64,000 nt of DNA from Microplitis mediator (GCF_029852145.1 NC_079970.1:10597662-10661661), one strand, 5' to 3'. Shown: positions 45,583 through 57,654, counted from the stretch's first letter. The notes: generated from the sequence alone by a model not told the origin. Numbers and translations are program-made.

Positions 45583-46180
45583 GCCCATATATGGTCACAT
45601 ATGACCATACATGGCCATGTATGAAAATTGGCCATGTATGATCATACATAGCTTGATACGGCCATGTATGACTTGATATGACTATGTATAGGAATTTCAA
45701 CTAAATTAAAAAAAAAATTTTTTCAATTTTTTTTTTTTAATTATTTTGATAATCAGATATGCGAATAATTGAATTCCTAATCGAATTGAAAATTTTTAAT
45801 TCGGAGAAAAAACGCTAGACTTATTAATGACCGCGCTCGCTTCAGTAGGATTCGAATCCGGGACCTTCCGTACGAGAGACCAACGCTTTGACGACTAGGC
45901 TATGCGACTGACAATTACAACGAAGTTGAGTTGTGCTATATAAGATTGAAAGAATATCATCACCTTTGAAAAAGAAAAATATAATCATCAATATGCTGTT
46001 AGTGATATCAAAAAAATTTCCTATTTTTTTTACACTACAACATCCTGTTTATAAGCAATTGTAATAGTCAGCTCAAATTTTTTATATAAAAAATCTATTT
46101 GCTATATATGGCCATATATGCCCATGTATGAACTATATACGGCCGTGCATGGCCATATATGTTTCATTTTCACGGGAAAT
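45583..46180. repeat. CATG-word element interrupted by a SINE
   Basis: ATGGCCATGTATG / CATATATGGCCATATATG words lie at 45583-45690 and 46095-46175. It ends GTTTCATTTTCACGGG, the complement of the CCGTGAAAAATGA start at 25552. A SINE lies between. Confidence 0.65.
45705..45912 (-). mobile_element. tRNA-derived SINE
   Basis: The minus-strand head has GCATAGCCTAGTCGTCAAAG (A-box region) and CGGATTCGAATCCTACTG (B box), and a 3' A-rich end near 45705-45715. It is the same family as 24123-24312, sharing AAAAAACGCTA in the body. Confidence 0.78.
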
Positions 46181-46385
46181 ATATAGTTGAAATTATATTC
46201 AATATAGTTTAACAAAAAACGCTACACAAGTTTATTTGCTTTTTTTGTTTTAACTTCTGCTTACGGATCAATCGATAATTAAACTCAATAAAATAGTTTT
46301 AACCTCAAGTTCTAACAAACCTCTCATAAATGGCATTAGGTGGAATAGTGAAAAATTGAATTTGAATTGCTATTATGTCTACATT

Positions 46386-46773
46386 CCCGATGAAAAAAGA
46401 TTTTATACAATTGTATAAAATTATATACAAAAAATGGCCCGATCCAATTGTATATAACTGTATAGAAATTCTATACGATTCTACACAAATTGTATACAAG
46501 TCTATATAATTATATACAATTTTATACAAATTATATACAATTCTATATAATTATATACATTTCTATATAATTGCAATATATATAATTGTATAGAATTGTA
46601 TATAATTATATAGAATTGTATACAATTGTATACAATTTTCTATACAAATTGTATACAATTGGATCGGGCCATTTTTTCTATCCAATTATATATAGTCTAT
46701 ATATAATTATATATAGTCCATATATAATTGATATATAATTCTATACAATTGTATAAAATCTTTTTTCATCGGG
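46386..46773. mobile_element. CCCGATGAAAAAAG MITE, intact
   Basis: CCCGATGAAAAAAGATTTTA and its complement at the right end. The interior is iterated TATACAATTGTATA / TATATAATTATA, and GGCCCGATCCAATTGTATA occurs in both orientations. 388 bp, non-coding. Confidence 0.88.
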
Positions 46774-47019
46774 TTCTCTAATTAAATAGAATTGAATTCA
46801 CTAAGTAACCACAAAATGCCGATTAAAATACTTGAATTTATACTATATAAACTTAATTTCATGTTCATAGCAAGCCCAAAGTTCTGTTATCGCTTTTATT
46901 TCTCAAAAATTAATTTTTTTCCCTTGATTTCCTGTTTAGGCCATGATATCAACATAAATGATCATTGGTACTCTAGTAATAATAATAATTATCTTTTATT
47001 TCAACGATTTTATAGCCAA

Positions 47020-47378
47020 AAAAGGTAAAAATGAAAATAGAATTGACTATAAACACAAGTTTAACGTTAAATTACTTTTGAAGGAGTTATTTTATCGAAA
47101 ATTCATAAGAGAAATTTTTTCGTAGAGCCTTCAATTTTCTATCAGAATACGCTTCGATCAAATTTTTACTCTCATTTGTTTCAGAAAAAAAAAATTAAAA
47201 GTCAAAAGTAAAAATCCCATGTTATTCAAATGGGAAATATAAAATAATTTCGTCACGGTTTAATGTGAAAATTAAGAGCCTGTTTTGTGTTGGATATTTT
47301 TTTTAGGTCATAAACTAAAGAATCAGGGGGCGATCGGTAAATAAAAATCGATTTGGGAAATAACGGACACCCTAATAT
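47020..47378. mobile_element. Fragment of a TAGGGTGTCC-type element
   Basis: It ends GAAATAACGGACACCC+TA, like the right ends of 12617-14134 and 25632-30336. It contains ATTCAAATGGGAAATATAAA. No left end identified. Confidence 0.55.
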
Positions 47379-47394
47379 ATAGTCATACATGACT

Positions 47395-47650
47395 ATGTAT
47401 GAACATGTATGGCAATACACGGACTATATACGGCCACATATGTTTAATTAATCATGCATGGGCATAAATAGTCATACAAAACCATGCATGGCCATACATG
47501 ACCTTGTATGGGTCATATATGGCCATGCATGACTGTATTAAAAAAGTTGGTATGCTCATGTATGGCCATATATGCTCCATGTATGGCCATATATGCTTCA
47601 TGTATGAACTATATACGGCCATACATGACCATATATGTTTCATTTTTCAC
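47395..47650. repeat. CATG-word element
   Basis: Iterated ATGGCCATACATGACC, CATATATGGCCATGCATG and GCTCATGTATGGCC words, ending GTTTCATTTTTCACGG. Confidence 0.7.
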
Positions 47651-48073
47651 GGTTAATATATTCCTGTTGAGAGCGTCGTGAGGATAGCATTATAATATTT
47701 GATTACAATTGGTACGACAATATCCACAGGAAAAACAAATTCATTCTAATTAATTTGACAACTGTAAATATCATGTAAAGGCCAATAGGGTAGATGATAC
47801 TTCCTATAGACTGTAGTATAGTTATAATCTAATAGTAACATCGTTTTCTTATTAATTCCTATTGAAAAAGAAAGGATTTTAAATTGAGAATACTTATACA
47901 ACGTAGTAGAATGACAATCAGTAAATGATTATAAAATCTAGTTTAATTTTGATGTAAAACCATCAGAATACGCGAATAAATTCCGGTACGTTATGAAAGG
48001 ATACGTATCAAATAAACAACTATTGAAATATTACAGATTAATTCCTACTTATACCTCTAGACTTTTGTGATAT
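47651..48073. other. No gene recognised
   Basis: About 420 bp of unique AT-rich sequence without coding or repeat signal. Confidence 0.4.
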
Positions 48074-48142
48074 CCCTGATTAAACAACCGAATTCAACCG
48101 AATTAAAAATTTTAATTCTGTTACATTCTGTTAAAATTGTAA

Positions 48143-48285
48143 GTTAGTGGTCCTAATGGAGCTATGAAACAAATGGCCTGCCGTACGCATAGATACAATA
48201 CTTTTAAACTTAGACTACTTAGTGAATCTAATGCCTTAGCCTGGGACTACTGTAGGGAACAAATTAATAAAAACAAATCTGGGCG
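48143..48285 (+). pseudogene. Transposon ORF remnant, upstream piece
   Basis: An open frame reads SGPNGAMKQMACRTHRYNTF, then LSESNALAWDYCREQINKN, before running into the AACTTCCCGC fragment. It starts just inside the left TIR zone and is in the same orientation as 50424-50849. I infer both belong to one element protein; no family was identified with certainty. Confidence 0.45.
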
Positions 48286-48394
48286 TCGGTTGACCCTGCG
48301 GGCCAGCCCCAAAACTTCCCGCTGTTTTCGAGCTCAAGGAGCTTGAAAACATTACTGTGAATATATTTTCGAGCTCATCGAGCTCGAAAATGCT
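48285..48394 (-). mobile_element. AACTTCCCGC repeat, short fragment
   Basis: GTCGGTTGACCCTGCGGGCC, CCCCAAAACTTCCCGC and two GAGCTCGAAAA hairpin arms, cut off after the hairpin zone. Confidence 0.8.
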
Positions 48395-48773
48395 ATTACC
48401 TGGGATTATTTTTTATAAGCTTTTCAAGCTCTACCAAGTTACGTTTTTTGCTAAAGTTTGACAAGTCAAGAATCGAAAATTATTAATGAGGAAGCGGTTT
48501 TCAAATTTTTATTCTCAATTATGTTCAATGAAATAAATGTATCGAGGCAGAAATCAATGTCAGTGATCAAAATTAAGATTTGAATGAGTTTTGACTTAGG
48601 TCAGAGCAATAATATATGAAATATCGGAGAAACATTAAAAACTGAGTTTTCTCAATTTTTTGCTGATAATATGATTTAAACTAAAGAACAAGGTAGATGA
48701 CATTATATGATGATCGAAAGAGGCTATAAATAGGAATAGTTAGTATGATTTCAGACACATTTAGAACATTATA

Positions 48774-49641
48774 CACTTATCCAAAAAATTAAAGGAACAA
48801 AAAAATTAGATAAATTTTTTAGTGATTTTGGGAAGGCTGTATTTTCGTGAAAAATGATCGTATCGAAAAAATGAAAAAAGCAAATTGAAGCTTGAAATCT
48901 CTAGTTTAAAGATTTTTCAGCAAAATATTTTTTTGAGCCAAGGTTTTTGCGGAATCATAAAAAAAAGGTCGAGACATAATTTTTCTAAATTTTTTGGTTT
49001 TGTTCTCTAGGTCTACGGGGCCGGGAACAATTTTTTCAAAAAAAAGAATTCATGGCTCGTTTAGGAAATTTATTCAGCTACAATTTGCTTTTATTTTGTT
49101 TCTCTGTACGACAATTTTCTGCTGAGATATCAGCCTTCAAATGAAAAAGGATCCTTTTGTCTTTGATTATTGATATCTCAGCAAATAATGGTCACACAGT
49201 AATTAAAAGGGCAGTTTAAGAAACTTGAATGAATTCCTTACAAGCTACATTTTCAATTTTTTTCAAAAAAAAATTTTTTTTCATCCTTGATCTCCATTTA
49301 AAAAACCCTCGAAAAATGGCCATTTTCTGGTTTTTTAGTCAACTCATCGCTACTCTGGAAATATCGATTCAAAAAATAATGTTGCCAGGTAATTTTACAG
49401 CTTGATGTACCCCTAAAAACCCTGGAAATTTTCAGAGTGATTCATTGAAGCGTTTGACCGGGCCGATTGTTCAAAGTTTTACAAAACAATTAAAGGAACA
49501 AGCTTTGTTCCTTAATTTGTGTACTTATTACCAAAATGAGAAAATCAATTTTTTTCAGATTTTCTTTCATTTTTACGTTAGTTATTCAGTAAATGTAAGA
49601 TAAAGAGAAAAAAAAAAATTTTCTGAAAAACGAAAAAAAAA
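48774..49641. mobile_element. Tc1-like palindrome, left half
   Basis: TA+CACTTATCCAAAAAATTAA onward matches 6130-7000 with moderate divergence. The right half is missing at the junction with the 49642-50428 repeat. Confidence 0.83.
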
Positions 49642-50428
49642 ATCTGTCTATCGGTTGATCCTACGAGCCAGCCCTAAAACTTCCCGCTGTTTTCGAGCTC
49701 CTTGAGCTCGAAGACTTTGTCGTGAATACATTTTCGAGCTCTTCGAGCTCGAAAATACTTTTGTATGCCGTTCTTTTCGAAAAAAATAGTTTTTTACCAT
49801 TTTTTCTCCAACGATATGTCTCAAACGAATAAACCGATTGAGATGGTTGAGGTGGCAATCAACGCGTTTTATCAAGTTCTAAAGCTGATCGAATTTTGAA
49901 TTCGATTTATCGAGTCGTTTTTGGGATATTTAAAAAAAAAATAAAAAATAAATTTTATTTTAATTCTTCCGACAACGGTTTCTCTTGAACGAATAAACTG
50001 ATTTTGATGGTTGAGGTGGCATTCGACGCGGCTTATAAAGCTCTAGAGCCCAGTCCATTTTGGAATTAATCCATCGAGCACATTAAAAGTTATCCGAAAA
50101 AAACACTTTTGAAAAAATTTTATTTTTGGAATATCTCTGAACGAGCCCTACCGATCAAGCTCAATTTTTCACAGATTTAAGATATTGAAAAGTCGCGTCG
50201 AATGCCACCTTGACGATCAAAATCGGTTCATCCGTTCAAAAGATACAGGTATTTATATACGTACATACATACATACATACACTCGGACATCATCGTAAAA
50301 TTAGTCAGAATAGCTTCCTAGGACCTCAAAACGTCGACATCTGATCAAAATTCGATTTTCGTAAATCGGACCGAAACCAATAACTTCCCGAATTTTTGAA
50401 AATTTACAAGTTTCTTAGCGGGAAGTTA
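49642..50428 (-). mobile_element. AACTTCCCGC repeat, full copy
   Basis: TCTGTCTATCGGTTGATCCT to CTTAGCGGGAAGTTA. It is closely similar to the copy at 30397-31943 without its MITE, so it shows that MITE's empty site (ATACATACATAC zone near 50265). Confidence 0.85.
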
Positions 50429-50849
50429 AAAATCGATCACCAAAGGTGGTGTACGGATTAACAATAATCCAGTGTTATTAAACAGTGAAAATGATTCAGG
50501 AAGTAGTTCAGCATTTAGTTATCATCGGTGTATTTTTGGAGGTAAAGTCTACGATACCAAGTTGTATACAAAGTCAATCAAAACAAGTAACTCTCATGTA
50601 TTATTGCATGATAGACAGATGGTGCAAATTTGTAATTCCTTTTGTAAAAATGGAGATGCACATATGCAAGTCGAAATTTTAAATGTTACACCGGTAGCTA
50701 ATCTAGAGCATACGTGGATAATTACTAGTTATACAGAAAATATAATAGATTTTCCAGTATCGGCTATAAGAGAGAAATTAGTGTATATATGTATAAAATC
50801 TGAGAATTTGAATAATGATAATAGCTATAAGAAATATTTATGTATTTAA
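50424..50849 (+). pseudogene. Transposon ORF remnant, C-terminal piece
   Basis: The open frame continues upstream of the first ATG-like codon to the repeat junction: ITKGGVRINNNPVLLNSEND, then CIFGGKVYDTKLYTKS, NSHVLLHDRQMVQICNSF, HTWIITSY, and a stop after KKYLCI. The pattern (a short K/T-Y-N-S-rich region, then a Q-I-F-like beta segment) recalls C-terminal parts of transposon-encoded proteins in invertebrates, but I cannot name the family. It lies inside the 48074-51403 TIRs. Confidence 0.5.
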
Positions 50850-51403
50850 CCTAACGATTTTGAAATTCAATAAAATATTCCGAACATTACAAATGACAAA
50901 TATTGTTAACAATTTTTAATTTTTCCTTACCAAAGTCTTGTTCAAGACAACAAATTATAGTGATTATAAATATCTTTGCTGTTGACTGTGTACACACGAC
51001 AAAAGGTATACTTGCCTCGGGATAACTTTTCTCAACCCAACAAAGTTTTTATGGGCGGGAAGGAAGCTCAAAATATTCTTGGGCGAAGTAGAAGTTTCTT
51101 GGATTTGAAAATGTTGACTTAAGAAAAAAATTCATGCGATTCTTGCGAACGACTTAAAAATTTCGAATTCGTTTCAATTCAGTTTAATTCGGAGTCATTA
51201 CTAGAAATTCAAGGATTATTTTCGAATTAAACCGAATAGAATTTTTTAAATTCGTTTCAATTCGGATAAAGTCTGATTTTCCTGCCGGATTAGACAGAAT
51301 TCATTTTGCAGTTAGGTACCGAATTAACAGAATTAATCTGAATTAAATAGAATTAAAAATTTAATTCTGTTTAATTCGGTTGAATTCAGTTGTTTTATCA
51401 GGG

Positions 51404-52440
51404 ATTATACTCTAAGTCTATTGTCAAGTCTTATTCAAATAGTATACTTTCCATCAGCAATATCTAATATATTCCTGAAGAGATTATGATCAATAAATTG
51501 ATGGTATTTCTTATGAAAATTAGTATCGAAAATATTGCGAAAACCAAGATCATCCTGATTATTTTTAATAAAAAAATTCTCATGTGAAAAGCGACCGGGC
51601 AGTTTAGGATACAATCAATTTTATTTTGTACTTACTATTTTATGAAAGCTATCAATCAAATCTGATTCTAAACAAGTACATTTTGCCGCGATAAATACAC
51701 ACTGAAACTCATGAATTTTAAAGTGAATTTTCATGATATCAAAAAAGAAAATCTTTTTATTGGAATTTATCAGATTTTTTCAACAGGGATATTTAATCGA
51801 TGTAAAAGATCAATATTTAACATATGTATTAGACCGGTTCAGAAAAATCGACTATTTTTTTTTTTTAAAAACCCGCAGTGAAATATCTTCCTAGTCATAA
51901 AAAAAGAAGCCTGTGGAAACGGGAGCTCATAATATCAATTTTGAGAGGTCGCTCATCGTAAATTTCTATTTTGCGTTTAAATAACATGGAAAAAAAAAAC
52001 TATTTTAGTTTGGAATTTTTCACCTCGGCAATGGCTTATTGTACGAATAAGCCCAGCATATATTTATGTAGGGAATTTAACGCTCTCTACAAAAAAAGTC
52101 TCTTATCATTTTTCGACAAATCCATCTGTTCAAAAGTTATTGGAGCTCGAAGTCAAGTAAGAGTAAATTTTGAGATCCTTTTACTTTTCCGGCAAAACTA
52201 TCATACTTATTATAAAATGTCATGAAATCATTTTTGTAGACAATTTTATTTTCTACAAATTATCATTGATAAATTTTTTTCAAATTCTGCATTGTTTTCT
52301 AGTTATTTCCATTTTAATGCCAAGCTCCTAAAAAATAGTGTTCTGATCGATTTTAATAAAAAAAAAATGTTTTTTTCCATTCACCCTAATTATAAAAAAA
52401 TAAAAGTCGAATAAAATGGTAGGCGATTTCTCAACATATT
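51404..52440. other. Intergenic, no gene recognised
   Basis: AT-rich with no repeat I can place except a weak fragment near 51880-52150. An open frame at 51971-52225 has no start or splice support. It lies downstream of RanBP3. Confidence 0.45.
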
Positions 52441-52689
52441 AATATACTTTTCAAGACTTTATTTTATTTTATTTTATTGCAGAAAATTAAAATTATACAT
52501 TAAGTGTGAATGACTTGCAAAATTAAACAAATATACCGAAACTAATTTATTATTAATCTAGTAATCATAGTATCAAGAAACATCAAATAATTTAATATAT
52601 CTATAAAAGAAAAATGAATTTTTTAGCAATTACATTTTAAAAATAAATTATCGCGCTGTTTCTTAGTTTAAATTCTAACTAGTCAATTG
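52440..52689 (-). other. RanBP3 3' UTR and polyadenylation region
   Basis: On the minus strand, several overlapping AATAAA hexamers occur at about 52458-52482 (TTTATTTTATTTTATTTTATT on the plus strand, broken every 5 bases), about 210 bp after the stop codon. Confidence 0.65.
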
Positions 52690-55600
52690 TCAATGATCGG
52701 CCGCAAATTTTTTCGGTTGATTTTCTTTGGCACGTTCGAGTCGTTGTATGAGTAGGTTATAAAGCTGATCGACTTCTGAAGGTGCCGCTTGAACTATGAA
52801 AATTCTTATGTCACCATGAATGTCCATAGCAGTTAATCTAAGGGATTTGGGTCCGGCACGTTCGGCGGTCATTTCTGGCCATATTTTTGTGTTCAGAATA
52901 AGCCTTTGAGTGCCAGTCGCACGTCCGACAAGTCGTGATTCTTCATCTCGGTCATTGAGTCGAAGAATACCTCGTCCTCGCTCTTTCCAACCACTTGTCA
53001 CCTACACCAAAAATATGTTAATTAATAGCTTAGAAAAAACATTAAGTAGATTAATATTTTTGAGTTTCATGGACAAATACCTTATCGAAGGTAAAAAGTT
53101 TGCAATTAATTTGGAGAATATTGACTTCTTCTTCTTCACCAGTTAACGGGATAACTTGATTGTACTTTCTTTTACTAGCTCGATTTGCTTCTTCCACTTC
53201 ATGAGCAGCTTGTGATAACGTTAACCCAGACTTAGTAGTACTCGAACAAACAGCAGCAGCATTGGAAAAAAGTAATTCAGATGATTTATCGACTACTAAT
53301 TCTTCATTCGTTAATTTTTCAGTCTCATCTTCAGAACAATCGTTGTCTTTTCCCACTGCTACGCGATCCTTGATGTTCTGACCGAATATAAAACTTGATG
53401 TTAAACAGTTTACTGTACCAATAGTATCCGTAAGAGGATTATTTTCTTTAGGATTAGCAGCTAGAGGCAGAAATTTGGGTGTTGCTAATTTAATATCCTC
53501 TTTATGTCTTTTTTCAGTTTTATTAGGTTCAGTATCTATTTTTGAATCTATACTCCGACCATTTTTATCTTTGGGATCATCGTTATAACGTATGGTCTTA
53601 TCAGAGACTTTAATAAAAGAACTTTGAGTTTTCAGAGAATCTGATAGTGATTTTGATGATGGACCAGGTAGATTAGAGACTGTACTAAATTGAGATGGTC
53701 TAAGTATTGATGGCTTTAAACCACTGAACTCTGATGATAGTTTACTGAATTCGCTAATACCAGAGGAGTTACCAAATTTTGACTGAGATAAAATGGGACC
53801 TACAAAAAAAAAAATACAATCACTATACATGGGTTGTTCTATGCCAATTCAGCGAGGTTGCGTAGGTGACCCTCTTCAATCTTTATATTTTAATATGTTT
53901 TCATGTATGTACTAAGAAGTCTCCTTGTAGATTTTGAGCTCTCTGACTCAACCTGCATCTAAGACATCGATTAATGAAAAAATATCCCTAAAATATTCAT
54001 GATTTTAACACGAATCAAGATATTCTAACTTTGTAAAGGGTCGTTATTTTTGTTTTCTAATGTTCTTTTTAAAACAAATTTCTAAAATGGCGTAAAAAAA
54101 TTTTTTTTAGCGATTTTTTACTTTGAAAATTCAATTTTTTTTTTTAATAGGACACTTCAGATTTTTTTCCAAAAAATGCCATAAAATTCTACGTTAAAAA
54201 ACAAAATTTTTGAGCAACTTCTGAAATTGGGCATTGAATAGGTACGAATTAAAAAAAAATTTTGTCGAATTTTTTTTTTTTAATTTCAATTTATTTTTCT
54301 TTCGAGATCCCAGTAGTTGATTTGAATAATTTTAGAATTAACTACACTACTCGCAGAAATCAAGGAATTTGAAAAAAATTGTAAATTTTTAAGCGATTTT
54401 CAACATGCTGTAACTCGGAGCAAAATGGTCGTACAGCGAAACTAAAAAAAGCTAATTGTAGCTTTAAGTTTATAGTTTTCAGATCTGGACTTCAAAATTC
54501 TTTATCATGTGCGGTTCCGGAGTAATCCTGATAAAACCACCACAAGGAAAATTTTCCGAATTATTGCTCGTCCTGAAAAAGACCATTTTTTCCGAGTTAC
54601 AGCATATTGAAAATCGCTTAAAAATTTACAATTGTTCTGATATGCCTTAATTTCTGCGAGCAGTGAATTGTGATTTTATAATTTTGAGAACGTCTTTAGA
54701 GAAATCTACCTTTCATTCTGGCTGCCAAATGGAATTTTTTTAACTTCCCGCTAAGAAACTCAACGATTTTCGAAAAATTCGGCAATTTATTGTTTTCACC
54801 CCGATTATCGAAAATCGAGTTTTTATCAGAGGTTGACGTATAGAGGGCCTAGGAAGCTATTTTGACTATTTTCAGAATGATGTCCAAGTGTGCGTGTGTA
54901 TGCGTGTGGGTGCGTGTGTGCGCGATGGTAAAAAACAGTTATTTGCGAATATCTTTGAAATAACTCAACCAAACAATTCCAAAATGTGATCAGCTCTAGA
55001 ACTCAATAAAATATGTCGATTGCCGCCTCAACCATAAAAATCGCCAATTCGTTCGTGAGATAAAGGGGGAGAAAGAAATGCTAAAAAACGGTTTTTTTCT
55101 AAAACAATGGCATACAAAAGTATTTTCGAGCTCGAAGAACTCGAAAATGTGTTCGCAACAATCTTTTCGAGCTCAAGGAGCTTGAAAACAGCGGAAAGTT
55201 GTGGGGCTGGCCCGCAGGGTCAACCGATAGACCGATTTCTTTCACAAGTTTAGGTATGTATATATGATTAATAATGACTTTTTATCTCCTTGGACCATAG
55301 TAACACTTGTTTGAGCAAGATTCTGGAGTAAATATCTTGAGCAAGACCCCTAGCTGCTAGTGTCCTTTTTTACGTATGTGTCTTTCGCAAGATCGTCTAT
55401 CAAGAAACCTATGTCAAGATTTGTTTATGTCTTGCTCATGGTATCGTACGCAAGAATATTAATGATATCTTCAACACGGTGCGATGAAAAAGTATCTGAC
55501 GCATTTCTTGCACTAGTATAATTTACAGTAGGTACTTACGCATGGCTTGTTCAAGATCTGCTCAAGGCTCAAGGTCAATTTTGAGCCTTGAGCTGATATT

Positions 55601-56791
55601 GAGCAAGCCATCTCTCATTAAAAGAAGCGATTTAAAACTATTAGAAAAAAAAAATTTTAAATACTTTTAAATGCTTTTGAATACTTTTGAATCTCCCTCC
55701 TTATGGGGATTTAACATTGCAAATCGTTTTAAATCGCTTCTTATTATAAGGGATGCGCAATTATTTTCAACTATAGTTTTCCTCCAGAATTGAATTATAA
55801 TTTGGCATGAATTTCTTGTGTAAGGCTTGCAATTTAAATCTGGTCATAAATATCTGCAGCAAGAGACATACGTAGAAAAATACACTAGCACCTATCAATA
55901 TTGTGAGCAGACTTGCTCGAGAATTTAAAAAGATTGTTATATGGATGGGAGATTGAATTAGCACGTTTCGAAAAGTGTATTTTAAATAGTTTTCGAATTT
56001 TTAAGACAGCAGACAATTATAGAGCTCGACAGGTCAGTCAATCGTATTTTGAATGGTATCATGGAATCTGCATCATTTAAAAAAAAAAAAAACAATTGAA
56101 AAAAAAACTAACTTCATCACAGCGCCAACAAACAAGAGCCTAACTTTGCTTGAGTTTTTAACTGATTGTCATTAAAATAAATTTTTCATAATCACATTAA
56201 TGAGGTACACGAGAAAATAGCGTATGAGTGAAGTGTATCAACATATTGATTCAATGCAAACCACAAGTAGTTAAATAATATGAAAATCGAGTTTTTACAA
56301 GATAGATAGCTCACAGTAATTGATATTATCATTAATAAAATATTTCATTTTCTGTCAATGCTAAAATTATTACAATTGTAAAATTCAATCATGATGTTGT
56401 CATTTAAAATGGGCTTTACATTCTATTATAATCGGAAGACGTTTGACACAATAAATATTTACCATAGGAAGAATTTTCATCTGATTCAGGAGGATCATCG
56501 AATTTCATTACAATTTTTTGTAGAGGTCGGCATTTATCATCAGCATTCTCTAAAATAACATATGAAAGTTGTGATTTGTTGTATAATAATTAATTGTACA
56601 GAAGTATTTTATAACAACCATCTACTAATCGATGAAATATTAGGAAAAAGATTTGCATTTGAAGATATGGAGGTTCATAATCTAATATCCTCAATTATTT
56701 GAATAAAGAAATTGAGTTTTCTTTAACGCTTACTGTAATTGAGAAAAAATTGTAATTTCATAACAAAATACATACCCTCACAATCCGCCAT
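52690..56791 (-). CDS. RanBP3: Ran-binding protein 3 (RanBP3)-like, four coding exons
   Basis: Coding exons on the minus strand: 56791-56776 (MADCE + one base), 56549-56463, 53799-53081, 53001-52690 (stop at 52692-52690). All introns are GT-AG, phases 1, 1 and 0 fit, and the total is 377 residues. RanBP3 binds RanGTP and is a nuclear cofactor of exportin CRM1. Residues 1-35 hold the acidic DDPPESDENSS stretch. Residues 36-235 are Ser-rich and low-complexity, with SFIFGQNIKDRV at about 170-180, the FG-type motif conserved in RanBP3. The Ran-binding domain is about 245-370: GEEEEVNILQINCKLFTFDK, then GWKERGRGILRLND, LILNTKIWPEM, SLRLTAMD and a final helix. It ends soon after the domain. Intron 2 (2663 bp) carries a MITE and an AACTTCCCGC copy; intron 3 is 79 bp. 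The domain part is certain; the first exon rests on phase agreement. Confidence 0.9.
54345..54665. mobile_element. Palindromic MITE in RanBP3 intron 2
   Basis: CACTACTCGCAGAAAT and ATTTCTGCGAGCAGTG are inverted ends. The arms share GTAAATTTTTAAGCGATTTT and GCTGTAACTCGG-type sequence. It is probably a Tc1/mariner relative by its CACT...TTAAGG end; TA is seen on the left side only. Confidence 0.78.
54741..55236 (+). mobile_element. AACTTCCCGC repeat, internally shortened copy
   Basis: TAACTTCCCGCTAAGAAACT to GGGTCAACCGATAGACCGA. It lacks most modules between the simple repeat and the hairpin zone. Located in RanBP3 intron 2. Confidence 0.83.
55237..56462. other. Remainder of RanBP3 intron 2
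   Basis: AT-rich, with iterated CTTGCTCAAG/TTGAGCAAG words at about 55310-55620 (probably a decayed MITE, TTTGAGCAAGATTCTGGAGT). No exon found. Confidence 0.5.
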
Positions 56792-56847
56792 AGCTTTAAT
56801 GCCTAGGACGATAGCACCTATGTATGAGGGAACACTTATTAGAGCTT
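56776..56847 (-). other. RanBP3 first coding exon with 5' UTR
   Basis: An acceptor-like TTCTTTACAG precedes 56847, so an upstream non-coding exon is likely. The ATG at 56791-56789 is followed by GCGGATTGTGAGG and the donor GTATGT. The one-base overhang joins exon 56549-56463 to give E-N-A-D-D. Confidence 0.55.
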
Positions 56848-57128
56848 CTGTAAAGAATCGATATTATTGTTTTTTTTTTCAATAGTGGCTCTACCTATGA
56901 GTATAACACGGAAATTAGAAAAAAAATTAATTCGGCTCACGCTGATAGCCACTTTGGGCGTGATTGCCCGAACGAAATCGTGAGTAAACTTAGTTCGCTA
57001 AACACGCTCTTTGACTGCCAATTGACTAAAAGCTACTGCCGAAATTTGACGTCAAGTTGATGTTACAGATTTTATGTTCACAAGTTGATGCAATTTCTCC
57101 ACAACTTTAGAGCCCCCGGCATACTCTC
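56848..57128. other. Upstream of RanBP3; repeat fragment
   Basis: GCTGATAGCCACTTTGGGCG near 56951 resembles the CCCTGATAGCC MITE ends. No promoter motif was identified. Confidence 0.45.
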
Positions 57129-57628
57129 CCTAATAGCCACTTTGCATTGAAATTGACGGTAATTTAATGTTGAAATTACCTGAAATCTGCTGCCCGAATT
57201 TGCAGACAATTTCACAGCAAAAGTTGAAAATAAAAATTTGCGGTTAATTTTTCTTCAATTTTAAGGTAAACTTGTACGAAAAAAAACGGTCGGTAATGTT
57301 CATTCTTACCATTTCAAAAGGTAAGCAAATTTATACATAAAATTGTCTACAAGTTGAGCGTAAAAATATACTTAACAATTTTTCAAGTCAAATTAACGAT
57401 AAATTGACATAAAATTTACCTGAAAATTAAAGACAACTTTTTTCTAGTCAACTTTTGAAGTGAATTTGCATTCTAATTCGGGCATTGAATTTACCTCAAA
57501 TTCAATAGCAAGTTGCATACAATTTGTCGTAAAAAACGGAAAAGTCCGAAGTTGACGGGAATTTGAAGAAAAATTCAACGAAACTTTTGTACAGTAAACT
57601 TTTGCTCAAGCAAACTGTGCTATTAGGG
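57129..57628. mobile_element. CCCTAATAGCC-family MITE
   Basis: It starts CCCTAATAGCCACTTTGC and ends ACTGTGCTATTAGGG. It is colinear with 20999-21501 (AGACAATTT.ACAGCAAAAG, GTCTACAA.TTGAG.GTAAA). Confidence 0.83.
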
Positions 57629-57654
57629 CTAATAACTACTTCGACTGTAAATTA

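Larger units (their letters stand above)
48074..51403 (+). mobile_element. CCCTGATTAAACAA TIR transposon, decayed, with coding remnants
   Basis: CCCTGATTAAACAACCGAAT and TGAATTCAGTTGTTTTATCAGGG-type ends (core AACAA...TCAGGG) are inverted. Both ends carry iterated GAATTAAA/AATTCGGTT words (48090-48120, 51160-51395). It contains two plus-strand coding remnants and three later insertions (48285-48394, 48774-49641, 49642-50428). The ends resemble those of 34295-36600. Confidence 0.7.
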
